Assembly (NCBI GenBank): GCA_025964575.1
Contig: JAOPYO010000054.1
Coordinates: forward strand, 1 to 64,000
DNA: 64,000 nt
Direction of reading: 5' to 3'
Source: Actinomycetes bacterium
GTDB taxonomy: Bacteria > Actinomycetota > Actinomycetes > Streptosporangiales > Streptosporangiaceae
Positions 52,120-60,428 of this stretch are shown in pieces; the first letter of the stretch is position 1; every line of letters starts with the position of its first letter. Both the position numbers and the translations under genes were made by a program. The notes beneath the pieces were generated by a model. That model searched no databases. It saw only the letters and a list, made by a program, of their open reading frames with translations, and was not told the DNA's origin.

Positions 52120-53418
52120 TTACTCCGCGAGAGGGGTCGGGATGATCGTCTCGTGCTGTCCGGACTCAACGGCTGACGCGGTGCCCCCACCCGCCTGCGG
52201 TGCACCCTGGCGGGCGGTCGCGTGATTTCGGCGCAGGAGCCCGGCGCGGGACCCGAAGAAGTTCCTGCCGCGAGCCGTGGAGGCGGTGTAGAGCGAGGCG
52301 GCTGCGATGAGGACACCGCCTTGGACTAGATTCTGGTAGTTGGAACCGATGTTGAGGACGTTGAATCCGTTACTTAGGGTGAACAGGACGAGGGTTCCGA
52401 TGACGGACTTGGCTACGTAGCCCGAGCCGCCGAACAGTGAGGTGCCGCCGAGGATCGCGGCGGCGATCACGGTCAGCTCGCCGCCGGTCAGCACGGTCGG
52501 GTCGACGGAGTTGAACTTGCCCGCGTAGAGGATTCCGACAACGCCGGCCGCCGTACCGTTAAGGACGAATGCCCCCATCTTGTAGCGGTCGACGTTGATG
52601 CCCGACAGGCGGGCGGCTTCGGCGTTGCCGCCGACGGCGTAGATGTTGCGGCCGATGACGGTGTAACGGAGTACCGCGCTGGTGAGCGCGGTGAGAACGA
52701 GCATCAACCAAACCGGCGTGGTCTCGGTGAGCAGACCCGGAAGCAAGGCGCCCACGGCCAGGAGCGCCACGCCGACGGCCAGGACCGGGGTCGCGCCGCC
52801 CAGCGCGCGCAGCCGGTCGCCGGATCGCACGGCCCGGACCGCGACGACGACGAGGATGACGGCACCGGCTCCGACCGCGACGGACTGCGGCAGTGTCCAC
52901 CGGGCTGTCTCGAACGTGAGGAAGGTGGTGTTGGTGGCGGTGATGCTCTGCCCGTTGAGCATCACCTGCACGACGCCGCGGACCGCGGTGAGGGTGCCGA
53001 GGGTGACGATGAAGGCATTGACCCCGACCTTCTGCACGAGCACAGCGTTGACCAGTCCGACAGCCGCGCCGCTGAGCAGCGCTGCGGCGATGGCGATCGC
53101 GGGGCCATGGTGGTCGAGGAGCTTCAGGGCGAGGGTTCCAGCCAGGGCCGCCGTCGAGGCGACGGAAAGGTCGAAGTTTCCGCTGATCAGCACGACCGTC
53201 ATGAAGATGGCGAGAATGCCGATCAGTGACGACTGGTCGAGGACGTTGGTGATGTTGATGATGCTCAGATAGTTCTGGCGGCCCTGTGCTGAGGACGCGA
53301 AGGTCAAGAAGGTGACCAGGGCGGCGAGAGCGTAGACGACCCCCGCGGATCGCGGCGACAGTGCGCGACGCCAGCCCGAGGCGCTGCTTCGTGGGCCGGC
53401 TGCGGCCGAAGACGTCAT
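52120..53418 (-). CDS. Ribose-type ABC transporter permease (RbsC-like)
   Basis: A 432-residue membrane subunit with about ten helices. Family stretches: NITNVLDQSSLIGILAIFMTVVLISGNFDLSVAS, NAFIVTLGTLTAVRGV, and YAVGGNAEAARLSGINVDRYKM, then GTSLFGGSGYVAKSVIGTLVLFTLSNGFNVLN. This is the importer type for monosaccharides and related small molecules. The ATG at 53418 has AAAGG upstream; a GTG at 53436 is in frame. It follows the ATPase gene by 30 bases and is the last gene of the operon. Confidence 0.92.
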   Translation of the reverse strand: MTSSAAAGPRSSASGWRRALSPRSAGVVYALAALVTFLTFASSAQGRQNYLSIINITNVLDQSSLIGILAIFMTVVLISGNFDLSVASTAALAGTLALKLLDHHGPAIAIAAALLSGAAVGLVNAVLVQKVGVNAFIVTLGTLTAVRGVVQVMLNGQSITATNTTFLTFETARWTLPQSVAVGAGAVILVVVAVRAVRSGDRLRALGGATPVLAVGVALLAVGALLPGLLTETTPVWLMLVLTALTSAVLRYTVIGRNIYAVGGNAEAARLSGINVDRYKMGAFVLNGTAAGVVGILYAGKFNSVDPTVLTGGELTVIAAAILGGTSLFGGSGYVAKSVIGTLVLFTLSNGFNVLNIGSNYQNLVQGGVLIAAASLYTASTARGRNFFGSRAGLLRRNHATARQGAPQAGGGTASAVESGQHETIIPTPLAE

Positions 53419-53448
53419 GGGTTCACTGCCTTTCACTTGGGGAGTCGT

Positions 53449-54957
53449 TTAGAGGCCGCTGGCGAGAGCGGTGAGTTCTCGCACGTCGGTGGCGGTGGCC
53501 GGATATTCGCCGGCGATCTGTCCCCGGCGCATGACCATGACCCGATCGCAGGCACCGAGAAGCTCTTCGAATTCGGATGCGACGATCAGTACGCCGTGGC
53601 CGCGGGCCGCGAGTTGCCGGACCAGGTGGATGATGTCGGCTTTCGCGCCGACATCGACTCCCGCGCACGGCTCGTCGAGCAGGAACACTCTGGCGGAGCC
53701 GTAGAGCCATTTGGCGAAGACGACCTTCTGCGCGTTGCCTCCGCTGAGATCGCCGACCGGGACCTCAGGTGAAGCCGCGACAATCCCCAGGTCGGTGATG
53801 GCGCGCTCGGCCAGAGCCAGTTCGGCGCGGCGGCTGGGGAACCAGCGACGCCAGGACAGCCCGCTCACATAGGGAAGCGACACATTGCGCCAGAGCTCCC
53901 AGTCGCGCAGCAGGCCCTGCCGCATACGATCTTCGGGAACGAGTGCGAGGCCGGCCCGAACACAGTGATGCGGTGACCGGCGAGGCAGGGCCCGGCCGTC
54001 GATGCGAACCATTCCGCTCGCCGCGCGATCAGCGCCGAAGATGGCTTGGAGGAGCTCGGTTCGTCCTGAGCCGAGCAGCCCCGCCAGGCCGACGACTTCA
54101 CCGGCGTGCACGGTGAGGGTGACCGGCCCGAAGCGTCCCGGTGAACGCAGCTGTTCGACCTCGAGCAGCGGCTCGCCCCGAGGGCATGACGGGTCGGGGT
54201 TTCCCGCCTCGATCCTGCCGAGCCGCGCCCCGACGATCGCCTCGACAAGGTCGGACTTCTGGGTGGAGGCGGTGGCGGCGTCGGCGACGACGCGCCCGTC
54301 ACGCAACACGGTGAGATGGTCGGTGAGGTCCAGAATCTCGTCGAGGAAGTGTGAGACGTAGACGAAGCTGGTGCCCTGGTCGCGTAGACGGCGAATGGAG
54401 CGGAACAGTATGTCTCTCTCGGCGGGCGAGAGGGATGCCGTCGGCTCGTCCAGCAGGATGAGTGATGGCCGTCGGGCCAGTGCCTGCAGGATCGCCACCA
54501 TCTGCCGCGCACCCACCGACAGATCGTCGACGATCTGGGCGGCGTCCAGGTCGTAGCCGATCTTGTCGAGCAGGCCGGCGAGTTCCCTCCGGCGTCGGTC
54601 GGCGTCCCAACGGCGCGAGTCGCGCAGGCCGAGGAAGACGTTGTCGAGCACGGTCAGCGGACCGACCAACGGCGTGTGCTGGTGGACCGCGGCGAGCCCG
54701 GCTGCCAGGGCCTGTGCGGGGCTGGTCCAGGAGACCGGCTCGCCTTGCCAGGCGATGCTGCCCGCGGTGGCCACCTCGACCCCGGACAAGATCTTGATGA
54801 GGGTGGACTTGCCCGCGCCGTTGGCACCGATGAGGCCGTGAACCGTGCCCGGGCGCACCGTGAGGGAGACTCCGCGCAGCGCCTGAGTGCCGCTGGAGTA
54901 GGTCTTGTGCACATCCAGTGCTGCGAATACCGGTGGCGCGCCCGGGCTGTCAGTCAT
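53449..54957 (-). CDS. Ribose-type ABC transporter ATP-binding protein (RbsA-like)
   Basis: A 502-residue protein with two nucleotide-binding domains. Domain 1: Walker A GANGAGKST (about 37), signature LSVGARQMVAILQAL and Walker B LILLDEPTASL. Domain 2: degenerate Walker A GLLGSGRTEL, signature LSGGNAQKVVFAKWL and Walker B FLLDEPCAGVDVGAK. It powers import with the RbsC-like permease. The degenerate second P-loop is normal for this family. Confidence 0.94.
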   Translation of the reverse strand: MTDSPGAPPVFAALDVHKTYSSGTQALRGVSLTVRPGTVHGLIGANGAGKSTLIKILSGVEVATAGSIAWQGEPVSWTSPAQALAAGLAAVHQHTPLVGPLTVLDNVFLGLRDSRRWDADRRRRELAGLLDKIGYDLDAAQIVDDLSVGARQMVAILQALARRPSLILLDEPTASLSPAERDILFRSIRRLRDQGTSFVYVSHFLDEILDLTDHLTVLRDGRVVADAATASTQKSDLVEAIVGARLGRIEAGNPDPSCPRGEPLLEVEQLRSPGRFGPVTLTVHAGEVVGLAGLLGSGRTELLQAIFGADRAASGMVRIDGRALPRRSPHHCVRAGLALVPEDRMRQGLLRDWELWRNVSLPYVSGLSWRRWFPSRRAELALAERAITDLGIVAASPEVPVGDLSGGNAQKVVFAKWLYGSARVFLLDEPCAGVDVGAKADIIHLVRQLAARGHGVLIVASEFEELLGACDRVMVMRRGQIAGEYPATATDVRELTALASGL

Positions 54958-54992
54958 GAGGGCCTCGTATCTTCAGGTGATCAGGTGGACGT

Positions 54993-55979
54993 TCACCACT
55001 GCGGTGTGCAGCTGGACACGTTGTCCGCGGTGACGCCCGGAGTGTCATAGAAGGTCGTCTTCGGGGTGCCGGTGAGCTTGCCGGTCAGAGCGTCGTTCAT
55101 CATCCGCACGGCCGTCGCGCCCTCGTCGTAGGGCTTGTAGCAGACCGTGCCGTAGAGGTCACCGGCCTTGATGGCGTCGATCCCGCCCCGGGAGCCGCCG
55201 ATACCGATGATCTTCGCCTTCGAGCCGGCCGACTTCACCGCGGAGGCGCAACCGACGGCCATGTCGTCGGAGATCGCGTAGAACAGGCCGATGCCGGGGT
55301 TGGCGGCCAGAATGTTCTGGCAGGCGGCCTGGCCCTTCTCCTTCGTCCAGTCGCCGGGCTGGGACGCCACGATGCTGTACTTGCCGGATCCGGCTCCATT
55401 GAGCGCGGCTTTGAACTGGGTGACGCGGGTGGTGTTCTCCACGAAACCGGCCGCGCCGGTGATGACGGCGACCTTTCCACCGCCGGGCAGCGCTTTGAGC
55501 GCGAGCTGCCCGGCGGTGCCACCGGCACCGGACTCGTTCTCGTCGATGACGAACTTGAGCTTCGGGTACGGGTTGTCGACCGCACGGCCGGCGCCGACGT
55601 AGCCATGCACTGTGGCGATAGGTATGCCGGCGGCGCCGGCCTGGTCCGCCAGTGCCTGTGCAGGGCCGGGGGAGAGCGGCACGAGCAGGATTCCGCTGAC
55701 CCGCTGCGAGATGAGGTCCTGCACCTGGCCGGCCTGTTTTGCCTGGTCACCCGCCGAGTCGAGGTCGATCACCTTGATACCCAGCTTGGTCGCCTGGTCC
55801 TTTGCGCCCTTGGAGATCGCGGCGGGGAAGGTCACCGATTCCTGCTGGTTGGCCAAGCCGATGGTGAGGCTCTTACCCGAAGCCGGGCTGGAGGCCGTGG
55901 AGGCCGAACTGCACCCGGCGGTGGCGGCGATCGCCGCGACGATCGCGACGACCGCCCGGGCACGCGTGGTGGTGTTCAT
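54993..55979 (-). CDS. Ribose-type substrate-binding lipoprotein (RbsB-like)
   Basis: A 328-residue lipoprotein with signal VVAIVAAIAATAGCSSAS (lipobox Ala-Thr-Ala-Gly-Cys region). Periplasmic-binding fold type I: LTIGLANQQESVTFPAAISKGAKDQA, QKAGQVQDLISQRVSGILLVPLSP, and IGLFYAISDDMAVGCASAVKSAG. It lies 35 bases upstream of the ATPase gene. The specificity (sugar, polyol or other) cannot be read from sequence. Confidence 0.92.
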   Translation of the reverse strand: MNTTTRARAVVAIVAAIAATAGCSSASTASSPASGKSLTIGLANQQESVTFPAAISKGAKDQATKLGIKVIDLDSAGDQAKQAGQVQDLISQRVSGILLVPLSPGPAQALADQAGAAGIPIATVHGYVGAGRAVDNPYPKLKFVIDENESGAGGTAGQLALKALPGGGKVAVITGAAGFVENTTRVTQFKAALNGAGSGKYSIVASQPGDWTKEKGQAACQNILAANPGIGLFYAISDDMAVGCASAVKSAGSKAKIIGIGGSRGGIDAIKAGDLYGTVCYKPYDEGATAVRMMNDALTGKLTGTPKTTFYDTPGVTADNVSSCTPQW

Positions 55980-56000
55980 CGTGTTGCTCCTCGTTGGAGT

Positions 56001-57002
56001 TCAGGACTGGGTGGATACGAGTCGGCGGGCGGCGGCGACAACCCCGTCCGCAGTGGGCAGGACCGTGGCCGACAGGTGCGGCGCTGCCGGCACCCGGAGG
56101 TCGGGTAGGCCCAGCCGACGTGGAGGCGTGCGCAGTGGCACACCGGACTCGACCACCCGGGCCAGCACTTCGGCGCCGAAGCCACCGGTGACATTGGCCT
56201 CGTGGACCACCAGCAGCCGCCCGGTGCGGGCAACGCTGTCGACCACGGCGCCGGTGTCGAAGGGAGCCAGCCACACCGCCTCGATCAGGTCGGCGCCGAT
56301 GCCCTCGGCAGCCAGGGACTCCACGGCGGACGTCACCATCCGGGAGGGCGCACCCCAGGTCACAATGGTGAGATCCGACCCCTGGTGCCGCAGCCGACTA
56401 CCGCCGATCGGCGCGATATCACCGCCGATCCGGACATCTTCGCGTTCGCCGTTGTAGAGGCCACGGGCCTCGATGACCAACGTCGGGTCGTCACAGGCCA
56501 CGGCGGACAGCAGCAGGTCGTACGCATCCTGCGGCGTGGACGGCAAGCAGACCCGCAACCCGGGGATGTGGGTGAACAGGGCCTCCAGCGACTGCGAGTG
56601 TTGCGCACACGACCCGGGCGTGGACCCCTGCTGGGTGCGTATGGTCAACGGCGCTGCCAGTGCCCCCCGAGACACGTACCGCACATTGACGGCCTGGTTG
56701 ATCACCTGATCGATTCCGACGAGGGTGAAGTCGATCCACATGATCTCCACGATCGGGCGGCGGCCCATCATCGCGGCTCCGACCGCCGAGCCGATGATCG
56801 CGCTTTCACTGATCGGGGTGTCGAACACCCGTTCACCGAACTCACGCCGCAGCTTTCGGGTGACACCGAAGACGCCTCCGGGCTTGGCGACGTCCTCGCC
56901 GTAGAGCAGCGACTCCGGCCACGTCTGGAGCGCCCGCCGAAGCGCGGCATTCACGGCCTGGCCGAAGTTGAGGCTGGCGGTCTCAGGCATGGCGTCAGGC
57001 AT
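56001..57002 (-). CDS. TPP-dependent 2-oxoacid/acetoin dehydrogenase E1, beta subunit
   Basis: A 333-residue transketolase-like subunit: FGQAVNAALRRALQTWPESLLYGEDVAKPGGVFGVTRKL, DTPISESAIIGSAVGAAMMGRRPIVEIMWIDF, and HSQSLEALFTHIPGLRVCLPSTPQDAYDLL, with a C-terminal domain LLVVHEANVTGGFGAEVLARV. It forms an alpha2-beta2 E1 with the gene just upstream. The ATG at 57002 lies 7 bases after GAGGAG and overlaps the alpha stop; 56990 is an alternative. No E2 or E3 genes are in the window. Confidence 0.92.
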   Translation of the reverse strand: MPDAMPETASLNFGQAVNAALRRALQTWPESLLYGEDVAKPGGVFGVTRKLRREFGERVFDTPISESAIIGSAVGAAMMGRRPIVEIMWIDFTLVGIDQVINQAVNVRYVSRGALAAPLTIRTQQGSTPGSCAQHSQSLEALFTHIPGLRVCLPSTPQDAYDLLLSAVACDDPTLVIEARGLYNGEREDVRIGGDIAPIGGSRLRHQGSDLTIVTWGAPSRMVTSAVESLAAEGIGADLIEAVWLAPFDTGAVVDSVARTGRLLVVHEANVTGGFGAEVLARVVESGVPLRTPPRRLGLPDLRVPAAPHLSATVLPTADGVVAAARRLVSTQS

Positions 57003-57951
57003 ACAAGTGCTCCTCAATGTCGTCGGCTGAGGCCGGTGCGGCGGCCAGGGCTTCGTCCGCCGCGTGCGTGACCTCGTCATCGGCTGTCTGGATGGCTGCC
57101 CGCACGGCCTCTTCATTGGTGCCGAGTGAGGTGAGCTCGCGGCTCAGCCGGCCGATCGGCTCGCGTGTCCAGGCGCTGTCCACCTCGCCGGCCGGCCGGT
57201 ACTGCTCGACGTCGCCGATGTAGTGCCCGACCAGCCGTTCGGTCATCGCCTCGACGAAGCTGGGGCCATGGCCGCCGCGAGCACGCTCGACGGCTTCGGC
57301 CATCGTGTCGCGGACCTCCGCGACGCTGTTGCCGTCGATGCGCATCCCGGGCATGCCATAGGCGGCAGCGCGGTGCCAGAGTTCCGGATCGCCGACCATG
57401 TCGGCGATCGGGGTGAGTTCGGAGTAGGTGTTGTTCTCGCAAACGAACACGACCGGAAGGCTCAGGGCGGCGGCGAAGTTCATCGCCTCGTGCACGGCGC
57501 CCTGGTTGGTCGCCCCATCGCCGAACGCGACGATCGCCACCCGATTCGATCCGTCGAAACGGCTGGCCAGCGCCGCCCCAACCGCAATCGGCGCGCCGCC
57601 GCCGACGATGGAGTTCTCGCCGAAGAAGCCGTAGGCCGGGGCGGTGAAGTACGCCGACCCACCGCGCCCACCGTTGAGGCCGCTGGTACGTCCGAGCAAC
57701 TCGGCGAAGGTCGGGGCCATCGGCACCCCGCGGGCCAGAGCCCAGCCGTGCCCGCGATAGGTCGCGAACACCGCGTCCTGCGGCTGCAGGACAGCGCACG
57801 TACCGACCGCGATCGCTTCCTGACCGATGTACAAGTGAACCGATCCGATGATCTGCCGGCCCAAGCTGAGCTCCCGTACCCGCTCTTCGAAGCCACGGAT
57901 CCGTCGCATTGCCGTCAGTTCGCCGAGCCCGGCCTGACTACTCGTGGTCAT
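56995..57951 (-). CDS. TPP-dependent 2-oxoacid/acetoin dehydrogenase E1, alpha subunit
   Basis: A 318-residue subunit with the thiamine diphosphate motif GDGATNQGAVHEAMNFAAALSLPVVFVCENN (about 147-177), plus SVHLYIGQEAIAVG, RGHGWALARG and FGENSIVGGGAPIAVGAALA. The closest general pattern is the acetoin/pyruvate dehydrogenase E1 alpha. It decarboxylates a 2-oxoacid or cleaves an alpha-hydroxyketone and hands the acyl group to a lipoyl E2. It overlaps the lyase gene upstream by 4 bases and the beta gene downstream by 8. Confidence 0.93.
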   Translation of the reverse strand: MTTSSQAGLGELTAMRRIRGFEERVRELSLGRQIIGSVHLYIGQEAIAVGTCAVLQPQDAVFATYRGHGWALARGVPMAPTFAELLGRTSGLNGGRGGSAYFTAPAYGFFGENSIVGGGAPIAVGAALASRFDGSNRVAIVAFGDGATNQGAVHEAMNFAAALSLPVVFVCENNTYSELTPIADMVGDPELWHRAAAYGMPGMRIDGNSVAEVRDTMAEAVERARGGHGPSFVEAMTERLVGHYIGDVEQYRPAGEVDSAWTREPIGRLSRELTSLGTNEEAVRAAIQTADDEVTHAADEALAAAPASADDIEEHLYA

Positions 57952-59339
57952 CTCAGCTCCAGCTCCTTCTCTGACGCCATCGCGTCAGGGTCGCTCGATT
58001 CGGAAGGGTCGCCGCGCCGCCATTCGGCGACCGCCGCAGCGCATACCTGCGGCACCGACCCGAGGTAGTCCTCGGCTGTCGGCATGATCGGCCCGACCTC
58101 GGCCCAGATCTCAGGTGTCACGCTGCCCTGCACGGTGGACAGCAGTGGCCTGCCCGTCGTGCGGGACTCTCGTACGGCCTGGTAAACGATCTCGTGGGCG
58201 CGATCACGTCCCACCTTGGACGCCAAAGTGATCATGTACGCCTCCGCCATGATCCGTCCGCCGTCGGCATCCAGGTTCTCCCGCATCCGGGTCGGGAACA
58301 CGCGCAACCCCTTCGCCAGGCTTACGGCCGTGCGCAACGCGCCCGCCGCCGAAGTGCATGCCAGCGGCAGCGCCTGCCACTCGACCTGCCACTCGCCGGC
58401 GGCCCTCTCGTGGCCGGCCTCCATCGCGCGCAGCATCGCCGAAGCGGCGGTCGCAGCCATGACGCCGAAACCGATGGTCAGCTCGGCCGAGATCGGGTTC
58501 GCCTTCTGGGGCATCGTCGATGACGCACCTCGGTACATGCCGTCGACCTCGCCGACCTCACCGACCTCGGTACGGGATAGGTCGACCACCTCACGCGCGA
58601 GGCGGACACAGGTCGCCGACACCATCGCGGCGGTCGTCGCCAACTCGGCCACCCGGTCGCGCGCCACGTGCCAAGGCACCACCGTGACGGTGAGGCCGAG
58701 CTGACGGGCGACTTCGGCGCGAACCACGTCCGCCTTGTCACCGAGTGCGGCCGAGGTGCCGCCGGCGCCGAACAGCGAGACGACCGCGACCCGCCGGCGC
58801 GCCGTGAACAGCCGCGACCGGTGCCGGGTGAACTCGTCCAAGAACACCGCGCACTTGGCTCCGAACGTGGTCGGCACCGCTTGCTGAGCGTGCGTACGCC
58901 CGGGCATGACGGTGCCGGCATGGCGCTCGACCAGGAGACTCAGCGCATCACCCAGCGCCGCCACCAACTGCAGCAGACGATCGGCCGCATCCCGCATCTG
59001 CAGTGCCAGCGCGCAATCCATGATGTCCTGGGTCGTCGCGCCCCAGTGCACATAGCCCGCGTCGGTCTCGTCGAGTGCGGCGCAGATCATCCGCACCAGC
59101 GGGAGGATCGGGTACCCGACCAGCGCGGTCTCCGACCACAGCACGTCACGGTCGACGACCTGCGGCACGCATGCCGCCACGATGCGCTCGGCAGTGCCAC
59201 CGTCGATCACAGCGGCCTCAGCGAGCCCTCGGGTCAGGGCAGCTTCGACGGACAGCCAATCCCGCACGGCCCGGTCCTCGCTGAAGATCGCCGCCATGGC
59301 CTCGTCGGCACCGATGGTGGTCATCAAATCGAAGGTCAC
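57948..59339 (-). CDS. PcaB/PurB-like lyase (aspartase-fumarase superfamily)
   Basis: A 463-residue enzyme of the superfamily of adenylosuccinate lyase and 3-carboxy-cis,cis-muconate cycloisomerase. Motifs: VHWGATTQDIMDCALAL, PGRTHAQQAVPTTFGAKCA, and the signature GASSTMPQKANPIS with the catalytic Ser loop. Similarity looks closer to PcaB-like cycloisomerases than to purine-pathway PurB. The GTG at 59339 is chosen because it has GAGG 6 bases upstream and follows the two operator palindromes; the longer start at 59366 would lie inside them. First gene of an operon continuing through the E1 genes and the ABC importer. Confidence 0.85.
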   Translation of the reverse strand: MTFDLMTTIGADEAMAAIFSEDRAVRDWLSVEAALTRGLAEAAVIDGGTAERIVAACVPQVVDRDVLWSETALVGYPILPLVRMICAALDETDAGYVHWGATTQDIMDCALALQMRDAADRLLQLVAALGDALSLLVERHAGTVMPGRTHAQQAVPTTFGAKCAVFLDEFTRHRSRLFTARRRVAVVSLFGAGGTSAALGDKADVVRAEVARQLGLTVTVVPWHVARDRVAELATTAAMVSATCVRLAREVVDLSRTEVGEVGEVDGMYRGASSTMPQKANPISAELTIGFGVMAATAASAMLRAMEAGHERAAGEWQVEWQALPLACTSAAGALRTAVSLAKGLRVFPTRMRENLDADGGRIMAEAYMITLASKVGRDRAHEIVYQAVRESRTTGRPLLSTVQGSVTPEIWAEVGPIMPTAEDYLGSVPQVCAAAVAEWRRGDPSESSDPDAMASEKELELR

Positions 59340-59349
59340 AGATCCTCGT

Positions 59350-59374
59350 TCAATCGTTTGACTCAAACGTTTGA
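59350..59374. promoter_or_regulatory. LacI-type operators, copies 2 and 3
   Basis: TCAATCGTTTGA (59350-59361) and TCAAACGTTTGA (59363-59374) lie side by side, 13 bp apart start to start, immediately before the lyase start. Copy 3 is identical to the site at 49898-49909. Confidence 0.8.
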
Positions 59375-59617
59375 CCGCACTGTAGATCGGTGTGACCAGC
59401 CAGGCAAGGGACCGAATCGTAACGTTCCGGAAACGGCGTCGTCATCAACAGCGGGAGGCCTGCTCATGAGAACGGCAAGGTCGGGGCGGCGGCCCTCGGA
59501 CTCCCGTGGTTTTGTGGGCTGGTTCTGTGGGCTGGTTCTGTGGCCCGGCTCTGTCAGCGCCGAATCGCGACAGGGAGAATCGTGGACCTCAGGGGGCCGT
59601 GACCTTGCCCAGAGGGT

Positions 59618-60322
59618 TCAGAGGCCGAGGTCGTCGAGTTCTTTCAGGATGGCGGCGGCGTTACCCGGGGTGGCCGGTGGCCCGACCTGCCGGGACGAAC
59701 CCCCTGCGGTCGTGGAAGGGGCCACCGCCGCGGCGGGGCGGCGGTCGCGGAAGATCCAGCCGCCGATGAGGCCGCCGATCAGGCCGAAGACGTGCCCCTG
59801 CCAGCTGATGCCATTGGCAGGGAGGAGTGCCGTGAACTGGTAGGCGAAGCAGAGTGCCATGACCAGCCCGATCACAATATCGATCTTGTGTCGGTCGAAG
59901 ATGCCGCGCACGATGACGTACCCGAAGTAGCCGAAGACGAGGCCGCTGGCTCCGATGGTCACCGTATTGGAGGGCGAGGTGAACCATTCGCCCAGACCGC
60001 CGACGATCACGATGAGGACGGTCAGGGCGAGGAACTTCTTGACTCCCCGATAGGCCGCGAGGAAGCCGAAGATGAACAGCGGGCCCGAGTTGCCCTCGAT
60101 GTGCGCCCAGCTCCCATGCAGGATCGGCGAGGTGAAGATGTCCGGGAGGCTGGACACGTCTCGGGCCCTGACACCGAAGTCCTGGCTCAGGTGATAGCCG
60201 AGGATCCAGTTCATGACCTGGACACTCCAGATGACGGCCAGGAAGGTGACCATCACCCACAACGCCTTGCGGGCCTCGGCGATCATTGCTTCCGCGCTAC
60301 CGCTCGGACCGTTGCTCGCCAT
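59618..60322 (-). CDS. Rhomboid-family intramembrane serine protease
   Basis: A 234-residue polytopic protein with six hydrophobic segments. Catalytic Ser in TIGASGLVFGYFGY and His in ISWQGHVFGLIGGLIGGWIF; the HGSWAHIEGNSGPLFIFG loop is also family-typical. It cleaves single-pass membrane proteins within the bilayer; substrates unknown. The ATG at 60322 has GAGGAG 5 bases upstream. Not linked to the catabolic cluster by spacing. Confidence 0.92.
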   Translation of the reverse strand: MASNGPSGSAEAMIAEARKALWVMVTFLAVIWSVQVMNWILGYHLSQDFGVRARDVSSLPDIFTSPILHGSWAHIEGNSGPLFIFGFLAAYRGVKKFLALTVLIVIVGGLGEWFTSPSNTVTIGASGLVFGYFGYVIVRGIFDRHKIDIVIGLVMALCFAYQFTALLPANGISWQGHVFGLIGGLIGGWIFRDRRPAAAVAPSTTAGGSSRQVGPPATPGNAAAILKELDDLGL

Positions 60323-60428
60323 CGTCGCTCCTCGGCCGTCCGCCCCTATATGAGAGTACGCACGATAGCCCGAGAAGGTTTCACGACCGCGGCCCCGGAA
60401 TACCCAGAGGCATTCCGGGGCCCAGGGA

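Noticed and set aside
59505-59560. Short repeated TGTGGGCTGGTTC units after the lyase promoter
   Set aside because: Only two to three copies in a gene-free 240 bp; no ribosome-supported frame or structure that would make it a feature.
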